A stretch of DNA of 64,000 bases from assembly GCA_963585895.1 (NCBI GenBank), contig OY757939.1:30262745-30326744 (forward strand), given 5' to 3'. This DNA comes from Sepioteuthis lessoniana. Its lineage: Eukaryota; Mollusca; Cephalopoda; Myopsida; Loliginidae. Shown in pieces: positions 32,098-43,922 of this stretch; position 1 is the first letter of the stretch; every line of letters starts with the position of its first letter. The position numbers were made by a program, and so were the translations under genes. The notes below the pieces were generated by a model. It made no database searches, was not told where the DNA came from, and worked only from the letters and a program-made list of their open reading frames with translations.

Positions 32098-32230
32098 GTG
32101 TCTCTTTTCTAAACAATTTTCAAAATCGACACGGAAGCTGTTGGGCAACTTATTACAGTTGATCCAACCAGAAGCCAAAGAGTTATTTTCAGCTCGCAGA
32201 TCGACATTAAAATTTAATGTGTACTGCAAC
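32098..32230 (-). CDS. Internal exon of a host gene, function unknown
   Basis: 133-base minus-strand block, acceptor ...TATACTTCAG, donor GTAAGT. With one base completing the previous codon it gives 44 open codons, LQYTLNFNVDLRAENNSLAS then GWINCNKLPN and SFRVDFENCLEKRH. The entering phase matches the two-base overhang of the 50.1-kb exon (AG+G, Arg). It leaves in phase 0, whereas the 22.4-kb exon needs two carried bases, so one or more small exons must lie between if they are one gene. No domain recognised. An alternative acceptor six bases inside is possible. Confidence 0.6.
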
Positions 32231-32589
32231 CTGAAGTATAAAACAACCAATCACGTTATAAGGGACAGTGGTTGGGAGGAGTTGGAATAAGATATCACTG
32301 AGGAGTGGAGTAATCAGTGGCGACTAGAACCTGCTGAGCCTCACCCTGATAAACAAAATCACAATCCTTAATTTGGAGTAGAATTTTCTTTCATCTTAAT
32401 TTTTAGTTGCTTTTTTGAAAGTTGAAAGAAAATGCTAGCTAAAATGAACAGACAAAACTTCATCTAAAAATAAATAAGAGATACTGATACTACTTATATG
32501 AAAGAATAATAGCAACAAATAGGGGACAGAGAATACAGTAAAGGATGAGTTAAAAAGGTTTGATCTGGACTTTTGCTAACTCATAGGTT

Positions 32590-32720
32590 TTTGTAGCTCA
32601 TTTGATTAGAGTAGCTGGTGTTTTAGCAGTGTTTCCCGAGGAAAAGGGGTCATAAATTCAAATCTCACTGAGAGCTCATTCTTTCAATATGTGCTGTTTC
32701 TAATAGTTGTAGATTAATGA
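32590..32720 (+). repeat. tRNA-like SINE (fourth family)
   Basis: TTTTTGTAGCTCATTTGATT A-box-like start, CATAAATTCAAATCTCACTG B-box-like. Resembles the minus-strand unit at 29,490-29,610. Confidence 0.45.
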
Positions 32721-33326
32721 CTCGAGTAATCTACGATAAAAAAAAAATCAAGTAGAAAAGAATGAAAGATGAAAGAAAATATTAAGTAAATTGATTCTTC
32801 GTCTAAAAGCAAAAATAAATGAAAGAAAGCATATATTATGTCATTTTTTGATAATCCATAATTAGCTGTCGCCGTGGGATTTCATTACATATGGGAAAGA
32901 AAGCTAACAGTGTCTCATTTCCCATGAGTAATTCATATATGTTGGAATGGAACCAGAAGAATATGTGGACTATAGGTTGAAATCCTTTAGCTAACATCAA
33001 AGAAAAAACAAAAAATACAAGACCTCACTGATTGCTATGTGGACAGAAGGTTAATGAAGTTGAGAACAACGTAACAAGTTTTATTGAATGTCGACCTAGA
33101 AATAAAAGGTACTCTAATAAGAGAAAAAAGAAAACAAAGTACGATGTATGTGTGCGTACAATAATGAAGTATGCATTTAAAAACACAAATAAAGCAGTTC
33201 ATAGCACCTGCTTGATATTGATCGTGATCTATAGAAATGATATGCGGGTTGCCACAAAACAAAGTATTCTCTGGCGAAACTGTATTTCGACAGTCGGGTA
33301 AAAATACGAATTCTCTTTACAACATG

Positions 33327-33395
<69 letters not shown>

Positions 33396-34395
33396 GTAGA
33401 AACCATGACATGAAAACCTCACAGACTCTTAGGCGGGGATCCTCCACAGGCGAAAATATATATCTTTCTTTACAGTAAGGTTGTCATGGCAACGTAATTA
33501 GGAACACTGATCGTTATAAAGCATTTAAAAGTTGCAAACGAAAAACATCACTAGTTGTGTTTCTAACGTTTAAACTTTGAATTAAAGGATTTGAAAATAT
33601 TACAGTTGTGTGTGAAGTGAAATGAACTATAATAATTATTAAATTATTAAAATTAGTAAATGTTTTGGATGACTTTCTTTTATTCTAACAATTTAACCTT
33701 ATTTCATATGAAATAAAATATTGTTTTGTTTTAATATAAATTTTACAAGAAAAAGTGATGTCTTATCCTGTTTGTTGTTTGATACAAAAAATCCCAACAG
33801 ATTCTCTAAGTTTTTGGTATTTTTGATTGCTTATAAAGTAACATGCAAGCCACTTTTAATTCCAAATTGTTGGCCGTTTCAAATTGATGTGATGTGAGTA
33901 ACGAATCATTCCAAATTATTATCTTAGCTCGTACAGAGTGAAACGTTATTTTCACGTCTTATTTTTCTTTCATAAGACTAGAAATGCAAACAAAACATTT
34001 TGTTTATAAGAATTTATGTTAACCATCGAAGTCGGATGCTTGGCTGAAAGTAATACCTCTAATTTATTTCTACGACAACTCCAAGAGATAAAGAAAGAAC
34101 TATAACATCGTTGGATTGAACAGAAATGAAATTTTTGTTTTCCATCATTGAAGATTATGAAACCCTTTCATAAAGATTTCATCTCATATTTGTCTAAAAT
34201 TAAATGAAGAATTGGCTTGATAATCCAGTGACCATGAAATTAAAAATAACATAATAACAACACTAGTGGTAATGATGTTTGACCCCGAAACTATCCCTGA
34301 CATAGCATCATCATCTGGCAAAGACTTTGTTGGCTAAACATTGTTGTTAAATTAGAATTAAATTAGAATTGTGGTCTGCTTCAAACCGGTGTGCG
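32721..34395. other. Intron-like DNA with (GT)n
   Basis: GT run at 33,328-33,392. No gene or recognised repeat otherwise. Confidence 0.45.
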
Positions 34396-34399
34396 TTTA

Positions 34400-35230
34400 A
34401 ATTATCGAATTTTTAATGAACCTTCTCATGGATCATTTTTTTTTAAAAATCCACCAATGTTCAATTGGATTTAGATTTGGACTGTTGCTGCCCATGTCAT
34501 TGATTTTATATACCTTTTCTGAAAAAAAAAAAAACTTTAATCCCTTTTGCTCAGTGACAAGATGCATCATCATCCTAAAACATGATTTTACTAAACCAAT
34601 TTTCTATTAATGGACTAAGAAAATTATCCAGTATTTCAATGTACACATGTGCATTGATTGTTGAAGTAATGACTGTCACCTCCTCTGTCCTTTAAGTGAT
34701 ATGCAACTCCATATCATGAATAACTCGGGAAATTTACTTTTTTTCATCACGCATTCATCTTTATATGTTTCATTCGAACGGCAAAAAGTTTCAGCATAAT
34801 CGCCTTGACCAATGCAAATTCTTGATTCATTGCCGAATATAACTTTCATCCAATTGCCCACATACCATGATTGTTTCTCTTTCATTAACTTAAATCTCAT
34901 TTTCTTGTTTGTGAGTTAATGTTGGTTTTCATTTGACTTTTCTCAATGTAAATCCTATTTCATTCAACCGATTTTTGACAGTTCTGTCACAAATATTAAC
35001 TTCTATTTCGACCTATTTGTTTTTCATTTGATTTGTTCGAGATTTTCTATTATCAAAACATACTGCTTTGAGTTTTCTATCCTGACATTCTATTATCTTT
35101 TGTAGTCTAGCAGTATATTTTCCCTTTTCTTTTATATTTGCATCAAATTTTAGACACTGCAGATTGGGAACAACCAGTATTTCGTTATTTTTCTTTAACT
35201 TCTTTTAATTCTTACAGGAAATGACATAAA
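34400..35230 (-). pseudogene. Tc1/mariner transposase, decayed (family 3)
   Basis: Minus strand, from 35,190 downward: CLKFDANIKEKGKYTARLQK and VNICDRTVKNRLNEIGFTL (DNA-binding half), FGNESRICIGQGDYAETF near 34,830 (catalytic D region, D changed to N in the W-S-D-E position), FRMMMHLVTEQKG near 34,570 (the second D is lost to M), and SPNLNPIEHWWIFKKK near 34,460 (third acidic residue kept). Several stops and shifts. A different lineage from the 14.6-kb and 24.5-kb Tc1 copies. No terminal repeats located. Confidence 0.7.
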
Positions 35231-35326
35231 TACGGGCTCCTAAAGGAGTTTTGTTATTTGGTCGATTTATTGTGTCTCTTTATTGCACTTGTGACATCTT
35301 GAATGCCAAATTAAAAAAATAAATAG

Positions 35327-35455
35327 ACTGAGTTCTTTAACCTTGTTAAGGCAATCAGACTAAGAGAGGGAAAACCGAGTTAAAATCAGTCGAACTCTGC
35401 TTAAAAATCGACCTTGTGTCACACCCTACTTGTGGCAGAGGGGTTGGGTAAAGAT
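35327..35455 (+). repeat. SINE-1, 3' half
   Basis: Starts at the GTTAAGGCAATCAGACTAAG block, ends GAGGGGTTGGGTAAAGATG. Confidence 0.65.
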
Positions 35456-35894
35456 GTAAGTGATCTATTAGGTCATGAGAAACGTCCATCGCCTCAATAT
35501 GAAGACATGGTAGTTTGTAAAAAATATCTTTATGATAGATTGCAGTGAAGATTAGTGATGCCTGAATAGGTTATCTTACTGACATTTACTATAGAAATAG
35601 CAAAAATTCAATTCCTCTGTTGGTAGGTGTTCAGTTATGACAACCTTCTCCTCAAAGCAGGGTTAAAATTTTTTCATAGTGAAAGTTATGGGGCTTCTCC
35701 ACGACCTTGTTGACAATGGTAAATTTTTATTTCAAAATTATCTGACACATGCATAACATAGACGACAAATAGGTTAACATGCAATTTCAAGCAAATCATC
35801 CTTTCTAATTTTTGTCTTTTCTGGCTGACTTTACCTTGAAATATATGAGAATATAAATAACGTTTCTTTAAACTCGGAGTTTTTTAAAGGTCAC

Positions 35895-36085
35895 AAATGA
35901 TATCATCGAAGTGATGACTTCACACTTCCCTGTGTTTTAGTATTGGAGCTTCACCAGTGAATAACAGTTTAGTGTTATGCACACAAGACAACTCTTTTTT
36001 GCGGGGGGCAGAGGAGTGGAATATTATTTCTTTGCAGAAAATGTAGTCGGTGTATTGTAGGCCAAAGTGGTTACAGCTGGTTATA
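35895..36085 (-). repeat. Rep-A fragment
   Basis: CTTCACACTTCCCTGTG, TGGAGCTTCACCAGTG, CAGTTTAGTGTTATGCACAC, GTCGGTGTATTGTAGG in Rep-A order. Confidence 0.6.
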
Positions 36086-36261
36086 ATGATAATATATAGA
36101 AGTTAGGATAGCATAGACAAAGAGCTTGCTAACTGTCAGTTTCTCTGGGAACAAAAGAACAAACGCTGTTGATTTTGTGTCTACGTTACCCTAACAGAGA
36201 TTTACAAATATTAAGCATACTTTATTTCAAATATAGCAAACTACATTATATATATATATAT

Positions 36262-37138
36262 TGTTAGGAATATCTACTCCTTCATTCAAAGTAACAGACT
36301 ACCTATAAGGGTCAATCAGTGAGCATGACCGACATAAGCAGGAAAATAGAAAATCGGATGACTAGGTACCACCCACGTAACCCCTCGTTCACCGCGCGCC
36401 GAAATCAGCAGGTACCACAGTTTGCAAAAATGAAGACGACAATCGACAAGGACTGCTTTTCGCGCACCAAAAATACGAATTTGACAAAACGTCAGTTGGC
36501 GGAAATCTTTGGAGAGGGACGCACGCTTGAGGATGCGAAATGCAGCATAAGAAGATGTCTTACGAAAATAAATAAAGAGAGCAACGAGAAAAGATCGTAG
36601 AGGCCACCCATTATTATGACGATGATAATGAAGACTTTATGAGAAGGTCGAGAGCAAAGAAATTACTGCCCAGCATGTCAGTTAAATAACAGAAAGAGGA
36701 GGGAAAAGACAGAATTTTGGTCGTGAACCCTCTTGACTCTTATGAGAGAGAAAAAAATGAACTATCGCAGAGAGCATGAATGAGATAAGTAAAGATTGTT
36801 AAACTTCACTCCATTCCATCCTTCTTCTCTGATCCATTATATATATCTATATACATCTAAGCAGCCAATCATATTTAATCGTACCCACCATTATCAAACT
36901 ACTAAGTAAATTGTTTTCATTTTGAATTATCCACTTGTATATTTCATGTTAATTTCGCAGTTAGCGAATACCATTTGTCTTATCGTTCCTTTGGGTCATC
37001 GTGATTTTGTCACTTCAAGGATTTCGGCCCCATTCATTTATTTTCTCTTGGTTCAAGTGGATCTCTCGAGAGGTGAAGGCACTTACTTTATGTGAAATAT
37101 ATATTCGCCAAGTTCCGACAGCCTCCCGGCTTGTAACA
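36262..37138 (+). repeat. Candidate solo LTR or short LTR-type element with a 93-codon ORF
   Basis: 877 bases beginning TGTTAGGAA and ending CTTGTAACA, so it has TGTTA...TAACA ends, inside a TA repeat that supplies ATAT on both sides. It includes an open frame at 36,319-36,600 (basic, no recognised domain; GTG-type start, first ATG at its third codon) and AATAAA-like signals. No second LTR or pol. A solo LTR is the simplest reading; the AT-rich target makes the duplication weak evidence. Confidence 0.4.
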
Positions 37139-37185
37139 ATATATATATGTGTGTATGGGGGGTTGTTTCCATTGTTTCTGCAGTA

Positions 37186-37186
<1 letters not shown>

Positions 37187-37231
<45 letters not shown>
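37187..37231. repeat. (TA)n microsatellite
   Basis: AT run; the remaining bases to 37,590 hold nothing recognised. Confidence 0.9.
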
Positions 37232-37232
<1 letters not shown>

Positions 37233-37599
37233 CACCAGATAATATTAGTTTTCCAGTCATTTGCCTCATTTTCTTTCTACTGAACAGTTAAAGTTAAAAC
37301 GGCTATGACTTGACAACTTTTCCATGGTTGGGGGAGGGAAAAACAAAATAAATATGGCTGGCGGTTAAATTATAACTAGTGGAAGAGGTAATTTTGTAAC
37401 TGTTCAGTAAAAAATAACTAAAATTTATCTGGATGGTAAATGTAAATATTTCATTTCTATAGATTCTTTTGTACATTACGAGATAAATCTATGGTCAAGT
37501 GTATTTTTTACTTACTGATATTATCACATTTACTCGATACTATACTTTGTAAGCACTATTCTCTTTTTTCTGTTTTTACCGCCATTTTATTTATTGAAC

Positions 37600-38345
37600 T
37601 GACACATAATGGTTGCTTGATTGGTAGCATATCAACCTTTTATGGAGGTGCCCGTGGTGTAATGGTTATCGTCGCAGGATATGGACACGGTGACACGAGT
37701 TCAAATCCTAGACTGATTGCATTTCACATAGCACTAATACCCTTGGGAAAGGTATGAATCCAAATATTCTCCCTCCAGCTATGGGTAAATAGTAGGGCAG
37801 ACTAGGTTCTTCAGCTTTGGTGAGGCAACTAGTCTAGGAGAAGGAAAACTCTGAATTCAAACCTGTTAAACCCCGCTTAAAAAATTGACATTGTGTCATA
37901 TCCTGCCCGAGTGGAGGGGTTGGTAAATATGATCAACCTTTGTAGGTTATTTAATGCCAAATCCATTTTATACAAATAATCAGTTCTATTTTACACAATT
38001 TAGTTTAGTATGTGTACACAGTTTAATAATCAAAAGCATTTCTATTTCAAGCTATTCAATTTATTCAAACAGTTCCATTTCAAGCAATTCAGTTTATCAT
38101 AAGTACGCTGTTTAAATATCAAAAGAGTTCTATTTCAAGTAATGCATTTTAGTTCTATTTGACCCAGAGTGAATCTGGGAGCGATGGCAATGAATGGGTG
38201 CTTCGCATTCCCCAAAGTTCCAGCATTACTGGAACCTCACCATCAGACTGTTTAGTGTCATATCAGGACACTCGTTAGGGGGGGGGGTCTTGACCATCTG
38301 CAGAGGTTCAGTCGGTGTATTGTACAGCCCCAGCTGACTGGGCAA
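37600..38345 (-). repeat. Rep-A copy split by a SINE-1 insertion
   Basis: The TGATTGGTAGCATATCAACC tail block (37,617-37,640) resumes at 37,932 after the SINE. The internal units are of the CAATTCAGTTTAGTATG type, and GTGAATCTGGGAGCGATGGC and GTCTTGACCATCTGCAG follow. Confidence 0.7.
37641..37931 (+). repeat. SINE-1, full length, 10-bp TSD in Rep-A
   Basis: GTGCCCGTGGTGTAATGG head, ACACGAGTTCAAATCC B box, core and AAATTGACATTGTGTCATAT 3' end. ATCAACCTTT flanks it at 37,631-37,640 and 37,932-37,941, so the SINE is younger than the Rep-A copy. Confidence 0.85.
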
Positions 38346-39540
38346 GAACTAACGCATAAGTTTTTAGATTTTAGACCAGATCTTCTCAGAGTAGTCCATA
38401 TAGATTTTGGCAGGATGAATAATCCACAGGAGGAGAATTTACTAAAACTCCTTTATAACATGAGAACAAAAATCGCTGGATCATGTTGATTAGTTACTGG
38501 ATATTGCACACCATGCAGAATGCTTGATTGGATGTGATGGCCATTAGTGATGTGTCGTTCACATATGACCAATTTCAGAACATATGAATCATTTAAATGA
38601 ACGAACGATCTGGCCGGAAAGGTCCAGATCTTTTCGGCGTTATTAACTAACTATATAATCATATTTTCAGGAAAGAAAACATTTCAAATAATTATATTTC
38701 AAACGAATTATTCTATAAAAACAGTGAATTCTAAAATATACCTTTTCATATTAGTTTATGAGATATCTTCAGAAAAAAATGATGGTTATTTAATAAGAAA
38801 ATTGAAAATATAAACTTGTAAAAGAAAAAAAAATAAAGAAAAAGTAAAATTAAAATACGATGCTCGAAATTTTACTTATTTATAGTCACAGATTTTTAAT
38901 AAATGAAATTAAAGTTAAATTATTTACGAAAAATCTCGCTCTGACTGAAGAGTCCCAAACTTTCACTTGTTTCAGCATATTTGTTGGTGAGAGTCTTATT
39001 ATATGATTCAATATTCAATTTATAATAACTTTTCTGTATTTTGTATTCTATGTACATAATAATAACTAAATAACTACATTGTTTTTTTATGGGGGTGGGA
39101 ATAAGACTTGCTTAATGTAAGAGACATAAAATAATGATAAAGCTCAGATGTTTGAGGGTGTCAGAACATGGACCAAATTTACACATACGTTTTTATTGTT
39201 ACACATTTTATTACAAAAAATTTTAATACATTTTAAGAAATGCACATTAAATACCATGATATTTTTTTATGAATGCAGTTTTTAAATTGTTGATTTGTAT
39301 TAGTTTCAGTAATCACATAGACAATGTTAAAAAAAAAAAAAATTAGAAATCTTTTAATCAGATTTCTATATTACAAATATATTCTTATTATGATTATGTT
39401 TTAATGACAAAAATACAATGCTACAAATATCAGGCAATCAAAGATGCTATTTACTGCTAGTAGCCGTTTTGCAGGTCTCCATCTTACCGTTAAGTCGTTT
39501 ACCATCTGGCTGATAAGTTGTCGGCTTTACGAATTAACTC
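38346..39540. other. Unrecognised, with a possible hAT-like remnant
   Basis: 38,548-38,640 has AGTGATGTGTCGTTCAC and ATGAACGAACGATC, resembling hAT-type non-autonomous elements. The rest is AT-rich with no feature. Confidence 0.3.
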
Positions 39541-41302
39541 CATAACAGCTATGCTAGAGCGGTACAAAATCGACTTCAGGATGCCGGTGTTACACTGAAT
39601 GAGAAGTGCGAGTACTCAAAATATAAAATGGAGTTTCTTGGAAACAAAATTTCCGAGAAGAGAAGCGGATCCAGAAATAACTAGAGCAACACAAAGAATT
39701 CCAACGGTCTACAACAGTTACATCACTCCAACGCTTTCATGGGATGGTGAACAAACTGACAAAGTTCATCCCTGATTTAGCCACAAAAATAAAACCCTGC
39801 GACAACGTCTAAGAAAAGATTGAGTGTGGGTAAAGGACCAACCACAGGAAAGAGCCTTCCAAGCTATTGAATAAAAAACTCATCTCTACAAGTTTTAACA
39901 GACTAGGATCCCAGCCCAAAAAGTATCATAGTCGCAGATGCCTGCCGGAATGGTTTAGAAGCAGTGCTAATCGTCGCCCTGTAGCCTACGCTTTCTGCTC
40001 ACTGGGTGACACAGAGAAGCGATATACTTTTATAGAGAAAGAATCCCTAACAGTTACGTGGGCCGGCTAGAAATTCACCTATTACATTCTAGTGACAGTA
40101 TTAACCAAAGAAAAATATCTCTGCCTACAAGTAGTACCCATACCCCTAAGCACAGACTCATCCAAACTTCTACCAAGAATTCTAAGATTTCGCCTTCGGG
40201 TGGTGAGATTCTCTCCAGAAGTAATATATGTTCAAGGGATACACCAAAAGACAGAAGTTGCCAAGTCATGAGCTCCTACTAGTGAGCCAACACAAGATTA
40301 CCATACATTCATCCGAGAATTCCGATTCAGTTTTAGCAACAGAGTAACGGTTGACGGAAATTAAAACAGCTCAGAGCAATGATGCTATCTGCAGTCAGGT
40401 GAAAATCTGTTCGAATGGATGGCCTTCAACTATGCCATCCCAGCCACTTCTTAAACCAAACTGGGGGAAGAAACAACACCTGATAGTCACTCAAAAACTT
40501 CTGATGTATGGCAACAGGATAGTAATACTTTAATCTTAGCTAGAAATACTAGACGCCACACATGAAGGCCACCTGCGAAATAGCAAATGTTAAGAACATG
40601 CAAGCTACACAGTATGGAAGCCATTTATTATCAAACAAATAGAAACCAGAGTGAACAAATGTCAAATGTGCCAGACAACGATCAATACCAAGGAACTTCT
40701 AATATCATTCCTAGGAAGTATATCTTGGACCCGTGTTCGCGCGGAATTGTTCGAGATAAAACGAAAAGTATTCCTGATTGTAGTAGACTATACTACGCGT
40801 TGGTTTGAGATTAGGGAACTGGAAAAGTTAAACATACGTTGTCAAAGATCTTTGCAATTTACAGAATTCTGAACACAGTTATCACTGGTAACAGACCCCA
40901 ATACGCCAGTTGGTAATTTAGAGGATTTTCCAAGGACTGGGGTCTTACCCACGCCACCTCCACAACTCTACATCCACAATTAAATGGAGAAGCGAAAAGA
41001 ACTGTACAGACTGCAGAGAATATCAAAAGGAAGAATGCAAACGTCTATCTAGGCTTACTTATATGTAAGCTCTGCTGAGAAAGGGAGCAATCCCAAGTGA
41101 AATCTTAATGGAGAGAAGGATAAGGACAGGACCTTCTAATGAAAAAATTAACTGGGAAAGTGGAAATATACAGAAAGAAATACACCAATAATCACACAGT
41201 TCAGACTCAAACAGCTCACATAAAAAAGGGACAGGGCTGATACACGAGCCCAAGATAGATTTGGAAAGGTCACCAGACATACCTCGGTCTTATCAGGTTG
41301 TA
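39541..41302 (+). pseudogene. Decayed Ty3/gypsy pol (RT 3' half, RNase H, integrase)
   Basis: In shifting frames: LQDAGVTLNEKCEYSKYKME and FLGNKIS (RT thumb side, 39,565-39,655), RPVAYAFCSLGDTEKRY and EKESLTVTWA (RNase H, 39,975-40,070), RFRLRVVRFSPEVIYVQG (linker, 40,185-40,240), KCQMCQTTINT (integrase zinc finger C-x2-C, ~40,655), FLIVVDYTTRWFEI (integrase catalytic D, ~40,770), LHPQLNGEAKRT (catalytic E region, ~40,970) and SEILMERRIRT (~41,100). Many stops and frameshifts; no 5' half. It is interrupted downstream by a LINE copy and may resume at 41,795. A different lineage from the 3-8 kb element. Confidence 0.75.
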
Positions 41303-41317
41303 ACCGAAACAGCTTAT

Positions 41318-41779
41318 TTTATTTCGTTGTAAGGATACAACGGAGGCACAAGGCCTCAAGGTTTTGGGGGGAGGGAAAGGGAGCGGTCTTGCTTTAACTA
41401 AGGATTCTAAGGGGAACCTAGCTAGCCACATTCGCCGACCCATTCAACAGTACAATATATAACCATTCGTCCTTCATCATGTTCGCAACAGTTACCAAAA
41501 TACCACATTTGCTCTATGAAGAATACCTACTTAAAACCCGAAAGTGGTATGATTTTTATTTACAAAATATGGTTTATGTACAATGATATGATGGGAATGG
41601 GAGAAAAACCCCGAAAACTATATGTACATGAAAGAAAACAAGGAAAAATTCCCCATTTGGTTTCCCTCCCATCCCCCCGTCTATATAAAATTGGAGGCCG
41701 ACTGTTTTCCGGGTCGAAAGAAACCGGAAACAAGCCGGACCTACCCTAGGTGGGGCAGGAATCCTAATCTACAGAGATT
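41318..41779 (-). mobile_element. 5'-truncated Tx1-like LINE copy (3' UTR only) with 15-bp TSD
   Basis: Minus-strand copy of 2,424-2,886. ACCGAAACAGCTTAT flanks it at 41,303-41,317 and 41,780-41,794. The minus-strand 3' end has the CGTTGTA/TACAACG hairpin and GAAATAAAA. Severe 5' truncation and a long target duplication are the standard signature of target-primed reverse transcription. It landed in the gypsy relic. Confidence 0.8.
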
Positions 41780-41794
41780 ACCGAAACAGCTTAT

Positions 41795-42812
41795 ATTTTT
41801 CTTGTTTGGCCATTCAAGTTTATAGGGTAGCGGCTGCGTGCTTTGTTATTCTCACGATGAAAGAAGCGTGCGAAGGTCCCACTTAAGTTTCGAGGTCTGA
41901 AGGAAGAACTAAAATTACTTGCTGTGTCGTTGCCTACCTTCGTTTTATTAAATTTGCTACACTTCTGTAAATAAGTAATAAAAAAGAAATATAGATTCAC
42001 TACACAGAAACCAAAGAAACATTCAGAAATGGTTATTTACTAACACTGGACTTATGTATATAAATAACTGTATATATATTAAGTTTGAAATAAAGGGTTG
42101 TATAAACTTAAGCGGAGATTTTGCAAGATCGTAAAAAGTGACGAGACTTACAACGTGTCATAGCACGAGATCAGATAATAAAAACGAATATTAAATGATA
42201 GACATGGTTTTCATGAGTTCTTATAACAAGTCGCACATTTCTTGCTCTGGATTCAGGTCGAAATTTCTAGATTATTCGAATTCTCTAGAGTTTGCCACAA
42301 GCCGCATGTTAAAGGTCAAAGGGCAGCATGTGGCTAGCGAAACGCAGTTTGCCCACCCCTGACATATATCCTTTTATAAATAAACTTATAGTATTGCATA
42401 TTGTACTATTTTGCTGGATCGAGTTCAGTGCTGGAGACGACTGTCCTTGTCCCAGAAAGATGAGACAAATAATCGTCCTTTAGCCAACAAGGGAGGTAAT
42501 GATACAATGTAAATTCGAAAGTTTTCTAAAATTGAACCTCACACAATATCAATTTTTATACAAATGACAGAAAACTTTTATATTATATCTACTAAAAATG
42601 TTTAAAAAATACAGTCTCATACACAAAAACGCTGAGCAATATTACAATATTTTAACGATAGAAAAAAAACAGGATAAAAGAATTTACGATTGAGTTTCAT
42701 GTGGCCTATCTATAGATGAATCTGTATCGAAATCAGTTTATACTGGCTCACCTGAGAATCATCTACGTGAAACTCAAAGTCGAGAGTTTTTACCCTCAGT
42801 TATAGATAATAT
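41795..42812. other. Gypsy continuation, unrecognised DNA, hAT-like terminus
   Basis: 41,795-41,940 may be the gypsy 3' end. 42,285-42,361 read on the minus strand begins CAGGGGTGGGCAAACT, a hAT-family terminal repeat; the other end was not found. No gene. Confidence 0.45.

Positions 42813-42880
<68 letters not shown>
42813..42880. repeat. (GA)n microsatellite
   Basis: About 33 GA units. Complementary to the (CT)n run at 43,849-43,918. Confidence 0.95.
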
Positions 42881-42883
<3 letters not shown>

Positions 42884-43846
42884 ATGCAAGTTTGATTAAA
42901 ACTGCAGAAAAATAGCATAGATTGGGTGAGGCCTGCGTGAGCCAATAAAAATCGGACTGTTGAGAATTGGTATGACAGGTGCAGCAAAAAGTGTGGTAGG
43001 ATGGTCATTAGCACTATCACGAAGACCGCGGAGGAAAAAAAAGTAAGTGGCTTTGGATAAAGAAAGGCGGGCTCATGGAGAGTAGATGCTGGGCAATAAG
43101 CTGGAAAATGATTAATCCCAGCTGGGCCACCTGGACAAAGAAGAGGGTTTGTTGTTGAAAGATCCGAAACTCCTGATGAATGTCACTAATGATGTATCCC
43201 GATGCATAAGAACATAATAAATGCATGACTGGGTTCAATATTTATGAATAAGGAACTGAAATACGCTGGCCGCCAAAGTAAACGGTCGTCTTTTCACTGT
43301 TTTAAGAAAGCAATACAGTAAAGAAGGAAAGTGACTATTATTCATTTACTTATTTTTGTATCTTATTTTCAGTTAGTCAACCAAATTATATACAGGTTAG
43401 ACGTTTGAATTATCTATAGGTTTATGTTCGCTACTTGTTTATTTAGAAGTTTCTTAGAAATTGCTTGTTCAAAAGTGTAGCTTCGATAAGCTTGTCAACC
43501 TTATTCGTAGATTTGGCTCGGGAGACAAAGATTTATTCATTAATTTATTCTCTCACTTTATTCATCTATGTAGGGAACGAATAAATAAATTTAAAAAATT
43601 TAAAATTAAATTAAAAAAAAAACAAAAAACAAAAAGAAAACTATTAAATTTGCAGAAACTCACAGAGGTCCCTAACAGGAAAAGGAGATGACGCATGCGT
43701 AAAAGAAAAAAGGCATTCCTCTTGACAAAGGGGACCAGGAATTCTTTCTCTTTCAGGCGTTTTGATAACATCATTGCTTTCTGGTGTCTGGGCACCACGC
43801 ATACGTCTTTGGACGTAGCGTTGGTTAGCCCCTTTCACCCAGTAGC

Positions 43847-43848
<2 letters not shown>
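42881..43848. other. High-complexity, unassigned DNA
   Basis: 42,890-43,230 is less AT-rich than its surroundings but has no convincing splice-bounded ORF. The rest is A-rich. Confidence 0.35.

Positions 43849-43918
<70 letters not shown>
43849..43918. repeat. (CT)n microsatellite
   Basis: 35 CT units. Confidence 0.95.
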
Positions 43919-43922
<4 letters not shown>

